Positions 18,140 through 28,335 of a stretch of DNA of 64,000 bases are shown here, piece by piece (the first letter of the stretch is position 1; every line of letters begins with the position of its first letter). Source of the DNA: Nitrososphaeria archaeon. GTDB taxonomy: Archaea; Thermoproteota; Nitrososphaeria; JACIWG01. The notes under the pieces are model-generated. The model was not told the origin of the DNA and did no database searches. It saw only the letters and a program-made list of their open reading frames with translations. Made by a program: the position numbers and the translations under genes. The stretch is taken from NCBI GenBank assembly GCA_029776065.1, contig JARVJP010000011.1, positions 278,961 through 342,960 of the forward strand, given 5' to 3'.

Positions 18140-20668
18140 TTGTGCAACATTTTTATACAAACTTCCAAATATATGTTTAGACTAGATTTGGAGAATACGA
18201 TAGAGGCTATTAGGTTTAGAGGTCGCTCATTGAAGATTCCTCCAAGAATCGATAAAATGCGGCGTTTTATACTCTCTATTAAACCCGAGATATGTGTAGA
18301 GAGAATGCGTTATTATACCGAATCCTTTAAGCAGACTGAGCACTTACCTACTAATATTAGAAGGGCTTTAGCTTTTGACAACTGCTTGAATAAGATGAAA
18401 ATCTATATCTTAGACGATGAATTGATTGTAGGCAACCAAGCAAGTAGGCCTAGAGCAGCCCCAATCTTCCCGGAATTCGACGTTCAATGGCTTGAGAACG
18501 AATTTAGTGGCGTGCCCTTTAAACCGTCAGATAGGCCTGGTGACCGCTTCTACTACCTTCCTGAAACTGAAAAAGAATTCTTCGCTCTCTCAGAGTATTG
18601 GCGTGGTAAAACACATGCAGAAAGATGCGTTGCCACTATGCCAGAACCCGTATTTCAGGCTTGGAAGATGGGTGTAATCGACAACTACTGGGTTATGGTA
18701 GGAGGAGACGGCCACATAATCCCAGATTACCCTAAAATATTAAATAAGGGGTTAGCTGGGATAATTAAAGAAGCAGAGGAGCATCTTGCCCGCTTAGACC
18801 TGACAAACCCTGAGCACCTCGTGCGAGTAAACTTCCTTAAGGCCGTAGTAATCTACCTCAAAGCTGTTATTAAGTTCTCTAAAAGATTCGCTGAACTAGC
18901 AAGGGCTATGGCGGCTAAGGAGAAGGATAAGGGTAGAAGTTGGGAGTTAATGAAGATAGCGGAAGTCTGTGAGCGAGTTCCAGAGAACCCTGCGAGAAGC
19001 TTCTGGGAAGCGATACAATCCATTTACTTCATCCACTTGACCTTGCAGATCGACAATAATGGACATTCGATGTCCTTAGGGCGGTTCGACCAGTACCTTT
19101 ACCCATTCTATGAAAAAAGCATCAAGTCAGGAGAGCTCACACGTGAGCAAGCGTTGGAGTTGCTCGGATGCCTATGGCTCAAACTCTTTTCTATAAACAA
19201 ACTTAGGCCATGGGAGTGCACCCAGTTCTTCAGAGGGTATCCAATGTTCCAGAACCTTACTATAGGCGGCCAGAAGGCTGATGGCTCAGATGCTACAAAC
19301 GAGCTAACCTACCTTGTTCTAGAATGTCAAGCGATTATGAGGCTACCTGCTCCCTCGATTTCAATTAGGGTTCACGACAAGACCCCTGACGAATTAGCTT
19401 ACGCTGCCCTCGATGTTAACATGCTGGGCGGTGGGCAGCCTGCTTGGTTCAGCGACGAAGTCATGATCCCATCGCTGATGAATAGAAGCATCCCATGGGA
19501 GGACGCTTGCGATTATGCTATAGTTGGATGCGTGGAGGCTATCGTTCCTGGAAAGGGCGGGTATAGGCCGAATGGAGCGTGCTTTGTCAACCTTCTTAAA
19601 ATTCTTGAACTGACGTTAAATGGAGGCTTAGACCCTAGAACAGGGTACCGTCTGTGCCCTGATGAAAGAAACCTTGCCAACTTCAGGGACTTCGAAGACC
19701 TTATGGACGCGTTCCGAAAACAGATAAGGTTCTACATCGATCAACATATTATTGCTGATGCGGTTGCAGATATTTCTATGGATGAAGTTGTACCTGACTC
19801 TTATATCTCAGCTCTAGTACAAGACTGTGTCAACAGAGGAAAACCAATAAAGCGCGGGGGCTCTATCTATGATCATGTAGGCGACTTGCTTATTGGTACT
19901 GCGAACACCGTGAATAGCTTAGCTGCGATAAAGAAGATCGTGTTCGATGAGAAGAAGTGTTCTGGTGAACAGCTTCTATATGCGTTAAAGACTAATTGGA
20001 AGCAAACGGAGAAGGAACCGAATGGCGCAGAAGTTCGACGGTGGTGTATCGATTCCCCGAAGTTTGGGAACGACGATGACTACGTTGACTCGATCGCCGC
20101 TGATCTTAGCACCTTCATCTACAATTATATCTCATCCCATAAGACGATGAGGTGGGCGTGGAAAGGTTACGCCGGCACACCCGACCCTATCTATATGCGT
20201 TGGCAACCCTCAACCAGTACTGTATCAGCAAACGTTCCATTTGGGCATTTTATAGGCGCTACACCAGATGGACGAGGAAGTGGTGAAGCGGTCTCAGAGG
20301 GAATATCCCCATTCCATGGAACAGACAAAAACGGCCCAACTGCGGTGATAAAGTCTTGCGCTAAGTTACCAAACATGCTTGCTTCAGGTGGACAGCTTCA
20401 CAACATTAAGTTCAGCCCAGGCATTGTTACAGGTGAGGAGGGAAAACAAAAACTGTGGCAACTCATTAGGGCGTACTTATGTGATTTGAAAGGTATGCAC
20501 ATCCAATTTAACGTTGTTTCCGCAGAGACTTTAAGGGATTGTCAGAAGCAGCCTGAAAAATACCCGAACTTGATGGTGAGGGTCGCGGGTTATAGTGCAT
20601 TATTCGCTGAACTGGACTCTGAGATTCAAGAAGATATAATATTAAGAACAGAGCATGCGTTGATTTAA
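18140..20668 (+). CDS. Glycyl radical enzyme (pyruvate formate-lyase / diol dehydratase superfamily)
   Basis: Catalytic YAIVGCVEA cysteine loop; C-terminal glycyl radical motif LMVRVAGYSALF; activase gene downstream. Confidence 0.93.
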   Translation: MCNIFIQTSKYMFRLDLENTIEAIRFRGRSLKIPPRIDKMRRFILSIKPEICVERMRYYTESFKQTEHLPTNIRRALAFDNCLNKMKIYILDDELIVGNQASRPRAAPIFPEFDVQWLENEFSGVPFKPSDRPGDRFYYLPETEKEFFALSEYWRGKTHAERCVATMPEPVFQAWKMGVIDNYWVMVGGDGHIIPDYPKILNKGLAGIIKEAEEHLARLDLTNPEHLVRVNFLKAVVIYLKAVIKFSKRFAELARAMAAKEKDKGRSWELMKIAEVCERVPENPARSFWEAIQSIYFIHLTLQIDNNGHSMSLGRFDQYLYPFYEKSIKSGELTREQALELLGCLWLKLFSINKLRPWECTQFFRGYPMFQNLTIGGQKADGSDATNELTYLVLECQAIMRLPAPSISIRVHDKTPDELAYAALDVNMLGGGQPAWFSDEVMIPSLMNRSIPWEDACDYAIVGCVEAIVPGKGGYRPNGACFVNLLKILELTLNGGLDPRTGYRLCPDERNLANFRDFEDLMDAFRKQIRFYIDQHIIADAVADISMDEVVPDSYISALVQDCVNRGKPIKRGGSIYDHVGDLLIGTANTVNSLAAIKKIVFDEKKCSGEQLLYALKTNWKQTEKEPNGAEVRRWCIDSPKFGNDDDYVDSIAADLSTFIYNYISSHKTMRWAWKGYAGTPDPIYMRWQPSTSTVSANVPFGHFIGATPDGRGSGEAVSEGISPFHGTDKNGPTAVIKSCAKLPNMLASGGQLHNIKFSPGIVTGEEGKQKLWQLIRAYLCDLKGMHIQFNVVSAETLRDCQKQPEKYPNLMVRVAGYSALFAELDSEIQEDIILRTEHALI

Positions 20669-20688
20669 AGGACTGGCTGAGGATCTGG

Positions 20689-21603
20689 TTATCTTCCTCC
20701 ATGAATAGAAACGTCTAACCCATAGCCTAAAGCAAGTGCATCCCTCAACTTTGAGACGTGCTCTTTTGTTGGTGGTTCAAGGTCTTCCAAAGAATACTTC
20801 CTCTGAAGTAGCTTGTATTTGCCAACACCTAATCTGTGATAGGGTAGAAGGTCAACGTACCTCACCCCTAATTCCTTCACAAACTCCGCTAACGCTCTTA
20901 CGTTGTCTTCGTCATCGTTGAAGCCCGTGATCAGAGGAACTCTTATAACGACCTTAACACCCTTAGTAACAACCTTTTTAGCGTTTGCCAAGATCAACCT
21001 ATTAGATACACCGGTGAACCTAACATGCTTTTCTTCGTTCATGTGTTTGATGTCGTAAAGTACTAGATCTGTGTAGTCTAGCAACTTCTCTAGGACTTCC
21101 CATTGAGTGTAACCACATGTCTCGATGCAGGTGTGTATATATCTCGTTTTACATCCCCTTAACACTTCAGCTGCGAATTCTGGTTGAGCAGTCGGTTCAC
21201 CCCCAGAAAGAGTGATACCACCACCAGACCTGCGGTAGAAGACGAAATCCTTCTCCACTTCGTAAACCACTTCTTTAGACGACATAAGCCTCCCTGAGAC
21301 TCTCCTCGCCCCAGAAGGGCAGACTTCAACACATTTGAAACAGTTTCTGCATAGCACTCTATCAACAGTGACCTTTCCATACTCAGAGATAGAGGTCGCA
21401 CCAGTGGGGCACACCGTCAAACATCTAAAGCATTTGACACATCTGTTCTCGAAGAAGAGAAGTACAGGGTGTTTTGATTGCCCTTCTGGGTTTTGGCACC
21501 AAAGACAAGCTAGTGGGCAACCTTGCAGGAACACGAGTGTCCTTATACCAGGGCCATCATGTATTGCGCATCTCTCTATATTGAAAACTACTCCAGATAA
21601 CAA
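20689..21603 (-). CDS. Glycyl radical enzyme activating protein (radical SAM plus two [4Fe-4S] motifs)
   Basis: GPGIRTLVFLQGCPLACLWCQNPE (CxxxCxxC), CVKCFRCLTVCPTGA and CRNCFKCVEVCPSGA. Confidence 0.95.
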   Translation of the reverse strand: MLSGVVFNIERCAIHDGPGIRTLVFLQGCPLACLWCQNPEGQSKHPVLLFFENRCVKCFRCLTVCPTGATSISEYGKVTVDRVLCRNCFKCVEVCPSGARRVSGRLMSSKEVVYEVEKDFVFYRRSGGGITLSGGEPTAQPEFAAEVLRGCKTRYIHTCIETCGYTQWEVLEKLLDYTDLVLYDIKHMNEEKHVRFTGVSNRLILANAKKVVTKGVKVVIRVPLITGFNDDEDNVRALAEFVKELGVRYVDLLPYHRLGVGKYKLLQRKYSLEDLEPPTKEHVSKLRDALALGYGLDVSIHGGR

Positions 21604-21760
21604 TAAATCAACGTTACTTTATTTTGAATATAAATCTTATAAAATGATGCGAAGCGTTATAGCCATCTAAAGACAGGAATATACGTCAACTCCTTGGAGG
21701 TAAGATTAATAATATAGGGCCGTCTGACCACCCTCATAGAAGCTGGATGGAGATGTCTCG

Positions 21761-22822
21761 ATGGAAAAAGAGATAATTGACCTCAGAAGCGATACCGTTA
21801 CTCTTCCAACAGAAGAAATGTTAGAAGCGATAAAGCATGCGAAACTTGGTGATGATGTCTTTGGCGAGGACCCCACAGTCAACGAATTAGAATCACTTGC
21901 TGCGCAGAAGATGGGTAAGGACGCAGCACTTCTAGTAACAAGTGGTACTCAAGCAAACCTAGTGTCCTTGGTAAGTAATACTAAACGGGGGGATGGCGTG
22001 ATATTAGAAGCTGAATCACATGTCTTTTACTATGAAGTTGGGGGGTTGTCGGCTATCGGAGGACTTGTACCTATAACCATTAAAGGTAATATGGGTGTCC
22101 TAGACCCTAAAGACATCGAAGCCGCGATAAGGCCGAAGGACATCCATTTTCCAGAAACAACTGTAGTAGCTATTGAAAACACACATAATAGGGCAGGTGG
22201 TACGATAACAACACCCGACCAGATACGAGCTATTAGCGAAGTGGCTAAAGCGCGTGGCCTAAAGCTGTACATGGATGGTGCTAGGATCTTTAACGCAGCC
22301 GTAGCATTGAAGACCGATGTTAAGAACTTCACAAAACACGTTGATAACATGATGTTCTGTCTGTCAAAGGGTCTTAGTTGCCCTGTAGGCTCTATCGTTG
22401 TTGGAGATCACCAATTCGTGGAAAGGGCTAGGCGGGTACGGAAGATGCTTGGAGGAGGAATGAGGCAGGCTGGAATAATAGCTGCTCCAGGAATCATAGC
22501 ACTCGAGAAGATGGTAGATAGGTTAGAGGAAGACCATAGGAACGCAAGGCTCCTCGCTGAAGGTTTGGCTAAAGTAAATGGGATCAAGGTTGATATGAGA
22601 ATTGTGCAGACAAACATCGTAAAGTTCGATGTTAGCGACCTAGGGGTTACATCTGGCACCTTCGTGTTCATGCTATCAAAAAGAGGTGTTCTCTCCCTCC
22701 CATTCAGCGAAAGGGATATCAGAATGGTGACGCATAGAGGCATCGAAAAAGAACATATTGAGAAGGCTCTGGCCGTAATTGAGGATATAGCCTATGATGT
22801 TCGCAGTAAGAAAGTAAATTAA
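21761..22822 (+). CDS. Threonine aldolase family protein
   Basis: IDLRSDTVTLPTEEMLEAI, GDDVFGEDPTVNELE, FCLSKGLSCPVGS. Confidence 0.94.
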   Translation: MEKEIIDLRSDTVTLPTEEMLEAIKHAKLGDDVFGEDPTVNELESLAAQKMGKDAALLVTSGTQANLVSLVSNTKRGDGVILEAESHVFYYEVGGLSAIGGLVPITIKGNMGVLDPKDIEAAIRPKDIHFPETTVVAIENTHNRAGGTITTPDQIRAISEVAKARGLKLYMDGARIFNAAVALKTDVKNFTKHVDNMMFCLSKGLSCPVGSIVVGDHQFVERARRVRKMLGGGMRQAGIIAAPGIIALEKMVDRLEEDHRNARLLAEGLAKVNGIKVDMRIVQTNIVKFDVSDLGVTSGTFVFMLSKRGVLSLPFSERDIRMVTHRGIEKEHIEKALAVIEDIAYDVRSKKVN

Positions 22823-22860
22823 AAGGGGACAAGACTAAATGGTATGGGGTTAAGGAGGTT

Positions 22861-24135
22861 TTGAAAAAGGAGGAAATGTATTCGAGGATAAAGCAGTTTA
22901 AAACCCTCAAGGGTGTAGACGAGTCCCTAGATCTTATGTATAACTCGTTGGAGAGTGTTCGTTTGGGCACTCAAGTAGTTCCAACTGTTGCATCATTAAA
23001 TGACTTCTGCGCTAGTGACGTATTCTCTAACTTCGATGTTCCCTGCTTTGATAGGAGTGCTGTGGATGGGTATGCTGTTATATCTAGCGATGTAGTGAGC
23101 AGTTCTGTTACGAACCCCACTAGACTAGATATTATTCAAGAAGTCTTCGCTAACAGTCGCCCTAACGAGTTAAAACCGAACTCATATGGCGAAGCATCCG
23201 TGGTGTACACGGGTGCGCCAATCCCGCCTGGTGCTGACGCAGTTGTTATGGTAGAGGATACTAAAGTTGAAGGATCCGAAGTAATGGTGTACAGACCTGT
23301 CTCTCCACAACAGAACGTGTCAAAAAAAGGAGAGGATTTCAGAGTAGGAGACATAGTTCTTAAAAAACGAACTTTGATCAAGCCTTGGCATATCGCGGCT
23401 TTGCTGTCTACGGGTAATAAGAACGTATGTGTCTACAAGAAATTGAGGATCGGCGTCCTATCTACGGGGAGTGAATTAAAAGAATATTCCTCTGATTCAG
23501 ACAACCTAATAGTCGATACCACGAGACCTCTGATTCTTTCATTGATCAAAGAGAACTTCTGTGAAGCCGTCGACCTCGGCATCGTATCCGATGATCTAGG
23601 CAAGATAGCGTTTTCTATAAAAGAAGCCTTAAGAGAAGTTGATATGGTGATAACAACTGGGGGAACGAGTGTAGGCTCGTCAGACTTTGTGAAAGAAGCT
23701 ATTCTCTCGCTAGAAAATAGTTCGGTTATCTTTCACGGTGTGCGGATGAGGCCAGGTCGTCCTACTGGTTTAGCGCTAGTCAAAGGAAAACCCGTTTTTA
23801 TGTTGTCTGGTTACCCAGTAGCCGCCTTCACCGGCTTCGAGGTCTTTGTAAAGAGAGCCTTAGATCACATTAGGGGTGCAACCTCGTCTCCTCCTCCGAC
23901 CATGCCTGCCATTTTAAGTAGACGCCTCGCTAAACCAGTTGGGGTAAAGGCATTCGTTAGAGTAAAAGTTTCTAAAGGAGCTGATGGAGTTTTTATCGCC
24001 GAGCCTCTAAGGTTGACTGGTTCAGGGTTGTTATCTACTTTGACGAATGGGGATGGACTTGTTGTAGTAGATGAAGACCTAGAAGGCTACGATGAAGGGG
24101 ATAAAGTCAACGTCCTACTTCTCAAACCTGTTTAG
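22861..24135 (+). CDS. Molybdopterin molybdotransferase MoeA-like
   Basis: FDRSAVDGYAV, GAPIPPGADAVVMVED, TTGGTSVGSSDF, RPGRPTGLA. Confidence 0.94.
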   Translation: MKKEEMYSRIKQFKTLKGVDESLDLMYNSLESVRLGTQVVPTVASLNDFCASDVFSNFDVPCFDRSAVDGYAVISSDVVSSSVTNPTRLDIIQEVFANSRPNELKPNSYGEASVVYTGAPIPPGADAVVMVEDTKVEGSEVMVYRPVSPQQNVSKKGEDFRVGDIVLKKRTLIKPWHIAALLSTGNKNVCVYKKLRIGVLSTGSELKEYSSDSDNLIVDTTRPLILSLIKENFCEAVDLGIVSDDLGKIAFSIKEALREVDMVITTGGTSVGSSDFVKEAILSLENSSVIFHGVRMRPGRPTGLALVKGKPVFMLSGYPVAAFTGFEVFVKRALDHIRGATSSPPPTMPAILSRRLAKPVGVKAFVRVKVSKGADGVFIAEPLRLTGSGLLSTLTNGDGLVVVDEDLEGYDEGDKVNVLLLKPV

Positions 24136-24145
24136 GTGAATTAAA

Positions 24146-26116
24146 GTGGCGAAGATCTTCCATTCGCTCGTATCTGTTGAAGAAGCCCTCGAACTCGTTA
24201 GTGATGCTGCCTATTTAGATTCGTCTGCAAGGGAGGAAGTTGATGTTATGAATTGTGTTGGAAGAGTCCTTTACGAAGACCTTCTATCCCCTATAGATTC
24301 TCCTCCATTTGATAGGTCTGAAGTCGATGGCTATGCGATATCAGCTAGTGATGTCTTTGGAGCAGAAGAAGATCACCCCGTTACTTTAAGACTCGTCGGT
24401 TTCTCCGAAGTAGGGCGTCTCCCACAGCTCGAACTACGTAGTGGGGAGTGCGTTAGAATCGCGACTGGAGCGCCTATTCCAAAGGGTGCAGATGCTGTTG
24501 TAATGGTGGAATATACCAAAGAATCAGAAGGGCGAGTCGAAGTTTATCGCCCAGTAGTTTATGGGGAGAACATTGCACAAGCCGGCTCGGATTATGTTAT
24601 AGGAGACATTTTCCTAAGGAGAGGGACGAGGATCACCTCGAGAGAAGTGGCTTCACTTTCCGCGTTAGGTTTCAAGAAGGTACCTGTTTTTAGGGAGCTA
24701 AAGGTGGGCCTCTTCTCTTCAGGAGTTGAAGTAATGCCTCCAGGCTCCCAGCTAACAGTAGGGAAAATATACGACGCAAACGGCCCAGCTATAACTGCTA
24801 TGATAAAAGAAGCGGGGTGTGTACCATCCTACTTAGGCATTTTGCCAGATTCGTATGAAGCGATGTACATAGCTGTTCATAAAGCGCTACAAGAATACGA
24901 CCTAGTCATTACATCTGGAAGTACTTCAGCTGGTCTAGGAGATATGATGTATAAAGTCTTCGATTCACTAGGTAAACCCGGCATACTTGTTCACGGTCTC
25001 AAGGTTAAACCTGGTAAGCCTACTATAGTTGCTGTTGTTGGCAAAAAGGTCTTGTTCGGTCTTCCAGGCTTCCCCGTTTCTGCTATGATGATCTTCATGG
25101 TGCTGGTAAAGCCTATTCTAGCGAAGATGTCTGGTATCGACTTCCAAGTCGGGAGGGTGGTGACCGCAAAGGTTCCGTTTAGAATACCTATAGGTAAAGG
25201 TAGAAGGACTTTAATTCCTGTAAGTGTCGTCACCGACAATACTTCATACATCGCTTACCCTACTCCTGGAAGTTCAGGTTCTGTTTCAGTTTTAAACTAC
25301 AGCGACGGTTTTGTTGATGTTCCAGAAAACGTTGAATTCATAGATGAAGATGAACATGTTACTGTTAACCTTTTCTCAGACCAACTGGTCATACCTGAAC
25401 TCACAATTATAGGTAGCCACTGCCCAGCTGTTGAGCTAATTTTTAACCTCTTTCAAAGTAGGTGTGTAACAAAGGTTATCAACGTTGGCTCCCTCGCAGG
25501 ATGGAATGCGATCAAAAGAAAAGAAGCTGATATAGCAGGAACACACCTACTAGACGAAAAAACATTAAAGTATAACACACCTTTCATTGAACAATTTGGG
25601 CTTAAAGGAAAGGCTGTTGTGGTTAAAGGCTATATAAGAAAGCAAGGCATTATAACAAAACCTAACAACCCCAAGAACATACACACTATCATAGACTTCC
25701 TAAAAGAAGATGTCCGCATCGTAAATAGGAATAAGGGCTCAGGGACAAGAACCTTTATCGACTATAACCTTAAAATCCTCTCAGAGAGTCTGAAAGTTGA
25801 TCTATCTTCTTTATGTAAAAAGATTAAAGGCTACAACTATGAAGCTAAGACCCACTCCGCTGTCGCCCTAGCTATCACCCAAGAGAGAGCTGACGCAGGT
25901 ATAGGACTTGAGTTTTACGCTAGAAAATACAATTTAAACTTCATACCTCTTGTGGATGAAGAATACGACTTCGTTGTACTCAAAGATCGTTTGAGCAAAC
26001 CCAAAGTGTCTGAATTCCTGAATGTGTTAGGGTCAAAGGACTTCGCCAAAGCCCTTCCGTCAAAGTTAGATGGATACTCTACTACAGAAAGTTCTGGTAA
26101 AATAATAGAATGGTAG
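24146..26116 (+). CDS. MoeA fused to a C-terminal periplasmic-binding-protein-like domain
   Basis: FDRSEVDGYAI, GAPIPKGADAVVMVEY, KPGKPTIVAVVG; C-terminal FINRNKGSGTR-like (IVNRNKGSGTRTFIDYNL) PBP domain. Confidence 0.92.
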   Translation: MAKIFHSLVSVEEALELVSDAAYLDSSAREEVDVMNCVGRVLYEDLLSPIDSPPFDRSEVDGYAISASDVFGAEEDHPVTLRLVGFSEVGRLPQLELRSGECVRIATGAPIPKGADAVVMVEYTKESEGRVEVYRPVVYGENIAQAGSDYVIGDIFLRRGTRITSREVASLSALGFKKVPVFRELKVGLFSSGVEVMPPGSQLTVGKIYDANGPAITAMIKEAGCVPSYLGILPDSYEAMYIAVHKALQEYDLVITSGSTSAGLGDMMYKVFDSLGKPGILVHGLKVKPGKPTIVAVVGKKVLFGLPGFPVSAMMIFMVLVKPILAKMSGIDFQVGRVVTAKVPFRIPIGKGRRTLIPVSVVTDNTSYIAYPTPGSSGSVSVLNYSDGFVDVPENVEFIDEDEHVTVNLFSDQLVIPELTIIGSHCPAVELIFNLFQSRCVTKVINVGSLAGWNAIKRKEADIAGTHLLDEKTLKYNTPFIEQFGLKGKAVVVKGYIRKQGIITKPNNPKNIHTIIDFLKEDVRIVNRNKGSGTRTFIDYNLKILSESLKVDLSSLCKKIKGYNYEAKTHSAVALAITQERADAGIGLEFYARKYNLNFIPLVDEEYDFVVLKDRLSKPKVSEFLNVLGSKDFAKALPSKLDGYSTTESSGKIIEW

Positions 26117-26128
26117 ACGAGCTGAAAT

Positions 26129-26914
26129 TTAACGTTTCCCTAAAGCATAGAATACGCCGACAAAGAAGCCTGCCACTATCATTGATATCTTTAACTCAAG
26201 TCCTAAGAATGGGTTTTCTGGCAGCGCTATGATCAAAAAGCTTGTTGCGTCGTATGCTCCATGGATAAGGGCTGGGATTATTAGGTTTCCCCCTGACTTA
26301 TAATACGCCCCACACATACCTAAACTAAATAGGGTGATTTGAGAGAACTGTATAATAGAAGCTATTCCAAAGACAAAAAGATAGTATAAATGAATGATTG
26401 AAAATATAAGTGATGATGCTAAGGCAGAGTAAATCCAATGCTTTCCCTTCAATATGTCTGCTAACCCTCCAAAGACGAACCCCCTAAACAAGAACTCTTC
26501 GAATGGGCCAACCACTATAAAAGAAAACCAGACCATGGCCATCGCAAGGTCTGGTGTGATGTCTAGAAGGGGGTTGGGCTTTGTTATCATATCCATTATT
26601 TCTGGATTAAATGCGAATAGGACTGCTAGAAGAAAGAATGCAAGCGCTAGCCCTGCCACGCTAAAGATCCCGAAATATCCGAGGCCAAACCTCAACGCGG
26701 TTTTAAGGTTTTTGAAAGAATTTGAAAGTATCCTTTTCCCATCGAGCAAATAAATAATGAATGAAGGTAAAACGTATACTACCAAGGTCCCATAGATTAA
26801 TCCCCTCATATTGAATAGGTATTGGGAATAGATTCCTAAGAGAATCAAAATGACTCCTGCTGCGTACTTCAAGAACGATCGATGCGTTGTTCCAATAGGT
26901 TCGAGTTTTTCCAT
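26129..26914 (-). CDS. CPBP family intramembrane metalloprotease
   Basis: GPFEEFLFRGFVFGGL and SSLIFSIIHLYY motifs. Confidence 0.9.
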   Translation of the reverse strand: MEKLEPIGTTHRSFLKYAAGVILILLGIYSQYLFNMRGLIYGTLVVYVLPSFIIYLLDGKRILSNSFKNLKTALRFGLGYFGIFSVAGLALAFFLLAVLFAFNPEIMDMITKPNPLLDITPDLAMAMVWFSFIVVGPFEEFLFRGFVFGGLADILKGKHWIYSALASSLIFSIIHLYYLFVFGIASIIQFSQITLFSLGMCGAYYKSGGNLIIPALIHGAYDATSFLIIALPENPFLGLELKISMIVAGFFVGVFYALGKR

Positions 26915-27115
26915 TGTATTCTAGGAATTATCCGCTTTAACCTATTAAAAGGTTTTAAAAGATAGTACAATATTATCCTATTAAGTTGTTCTATTAACCT
27001 ACCATCTTTTTTTGGAAACTAGTCTAGAATTATTTTATAAAAGGTTAGGTCGTTCTTGATCATCTTCATGTGGAGAAGTTGTTTGGAAGAAGTTCCCAGT
27101 TTCCTATATGTGTTT

Positions 27116-28201
27116 CTAGATTGATTCTATTGAATAGAATCTGTTTCTAGACGTAGCTTGTGTGTTAAATCTTCCCTTTATGGGTATCGCGTTGCCGCAA
27201 AAGCTGCATTTATTGTCTTCGTTTAAATGCCATTCAGAAATTTCGAAGCCATACCTCTTTATAATCATTTTTCCACATCTAGAGCAATATGTGTTTTCAT
27301 ATGGGTGGCCTGGAACGTTCCCCAAATATACGTATTTTAATCCCACGTCCTTTGCTGCTTTATAGTGCCTCTCTAATGTGTTGATCGGCGTTGAAGGTAG
27401 GTTTACCATTTTATAGTCTGGATGGAAGCGAAGGAAATGGATCGGAGTTTCGTCGCCGAGGTTTTCAAGTACCCATCGGCAAAGCTTTCTAGCAGCTTCT
27501 AAGCTATCTCCAACTTTAGGTACGACTAAGTCTGTAACTTCGATATGAAGTCCTCCTCTCTTTAAAGTGACTAGACTTTGGTATATGGGTTCTGGGCTTG
27601 GTACATATGCATATCTTTGTAAGAACCTTTCCTCCCCATTTCCTTTAAAGTCTACAGTTATTGCGTCTAGGAACTCTAGCATCATTTTAGTAGCTTCGGG
27701 GGTTGAATACCCATTGCTTACGAAAACGTTGTAGAGCCCGTTTTTCCTAGCTAAAACTCCTATGTCATGTGCGTACTCTATAAAGATCGTTGGTTCATTG
27801 TAAGTGTATGCTATACCATTTGCTCCGTACCTTAAAGCTGACTCGACTATCCTTTCCGGAGGGGCTTCGCTGCCGCTAACATACCTTCTTTGGCTAATAT
27901 CAGAGTTTTGGCAGTATTCACATGCCCAGTCACAGCCTACGGTTCCTATACTAAACGCTTTGGACCCGGGCATAAAGTGTGAGAAGGGCTTCTTCTCTAT
28001 AGGGTCCATATGTACTGCGATCACCTTCCCATAGACTAATAGGAATAGCTTTCCATCTATACTCTTCCTGACACCACAGAACCCTATCTGCCCGTTTGAT
28101 AGTTTACAATAGCGGGGGCAAGCTACGCACTTTACTCTTTTACCATCTAACTTGGTGTAGAGAACTGCCTCCTTCAAGGTGTTCACGCTATTATCGTGCA
28201 T
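27116..28201 (-). CDS. amrS: AmmeMemoRadiSam system radical SAM enzyme (COG1180-like)
   Basis: CVACPRYCKLSNGQIGFCGVR, IGTVGCDWACEYCQNSDIS radical SAM triad, YTYNEPTIFIEYA. Confidence 0.92.
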   Translation of the reverse strand: MHDNSVNTLKEAVLYTKLDGKRVKCVACPRYCKLSNGQIGFCGVRKSIDGKLFLLVYGKVIAVHMDPIEKKPFSHFMPGSKAFSIGTVGCDWACEYCQNSDISQRRYVSGSEAPPERIVESALRYGANGIAYTYNEPTIFIEYAHDIGVLARKNGLYNVFVSNGYSTPEATKMMLEFLDAITVDFKGNGEERFLQRYAYVPSPEPIYQSLVTLKRGGLHIEVTDLVVPKVGDSLEAARKLCRWVLENLGDETPIHFLRFHPDYKMVNLPSTPINTLERHYKAAKDVGLKYVYLGNVPGHPYENTYCSRCGKMIIKRYGFEISEWHLNEDNKCSFCGNAIPIKGRFNTQATSRNRFYSIESI

Positions 28202-28335
28202 CGCCTTATTTATTCTCTTCTACTCTTTGCGCATTATTTATCTGATCTACGATGATATAATAGAAGTCATAACCAGGTTTCTTTAGGGCTGTGATTCTCA
28301 ATAGGTATGACCCTTCGTTTACATCAATAAGCAGG

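Noticed and set aside
18140-20668. Calling the glycyl radical enzyme a pyruvate formate-lyase
   Set aside because: The single-Cys GCVE loop resembles diol dehydratase/lyase types rather than the Cys-Cys pair of PFL; left as a superfamily call.
20191-20921. Small ORFs antisense to the glycyl radical enzyme and activase ends
   Set aside because: They overlap well-supported genes and have low-complexity translations.
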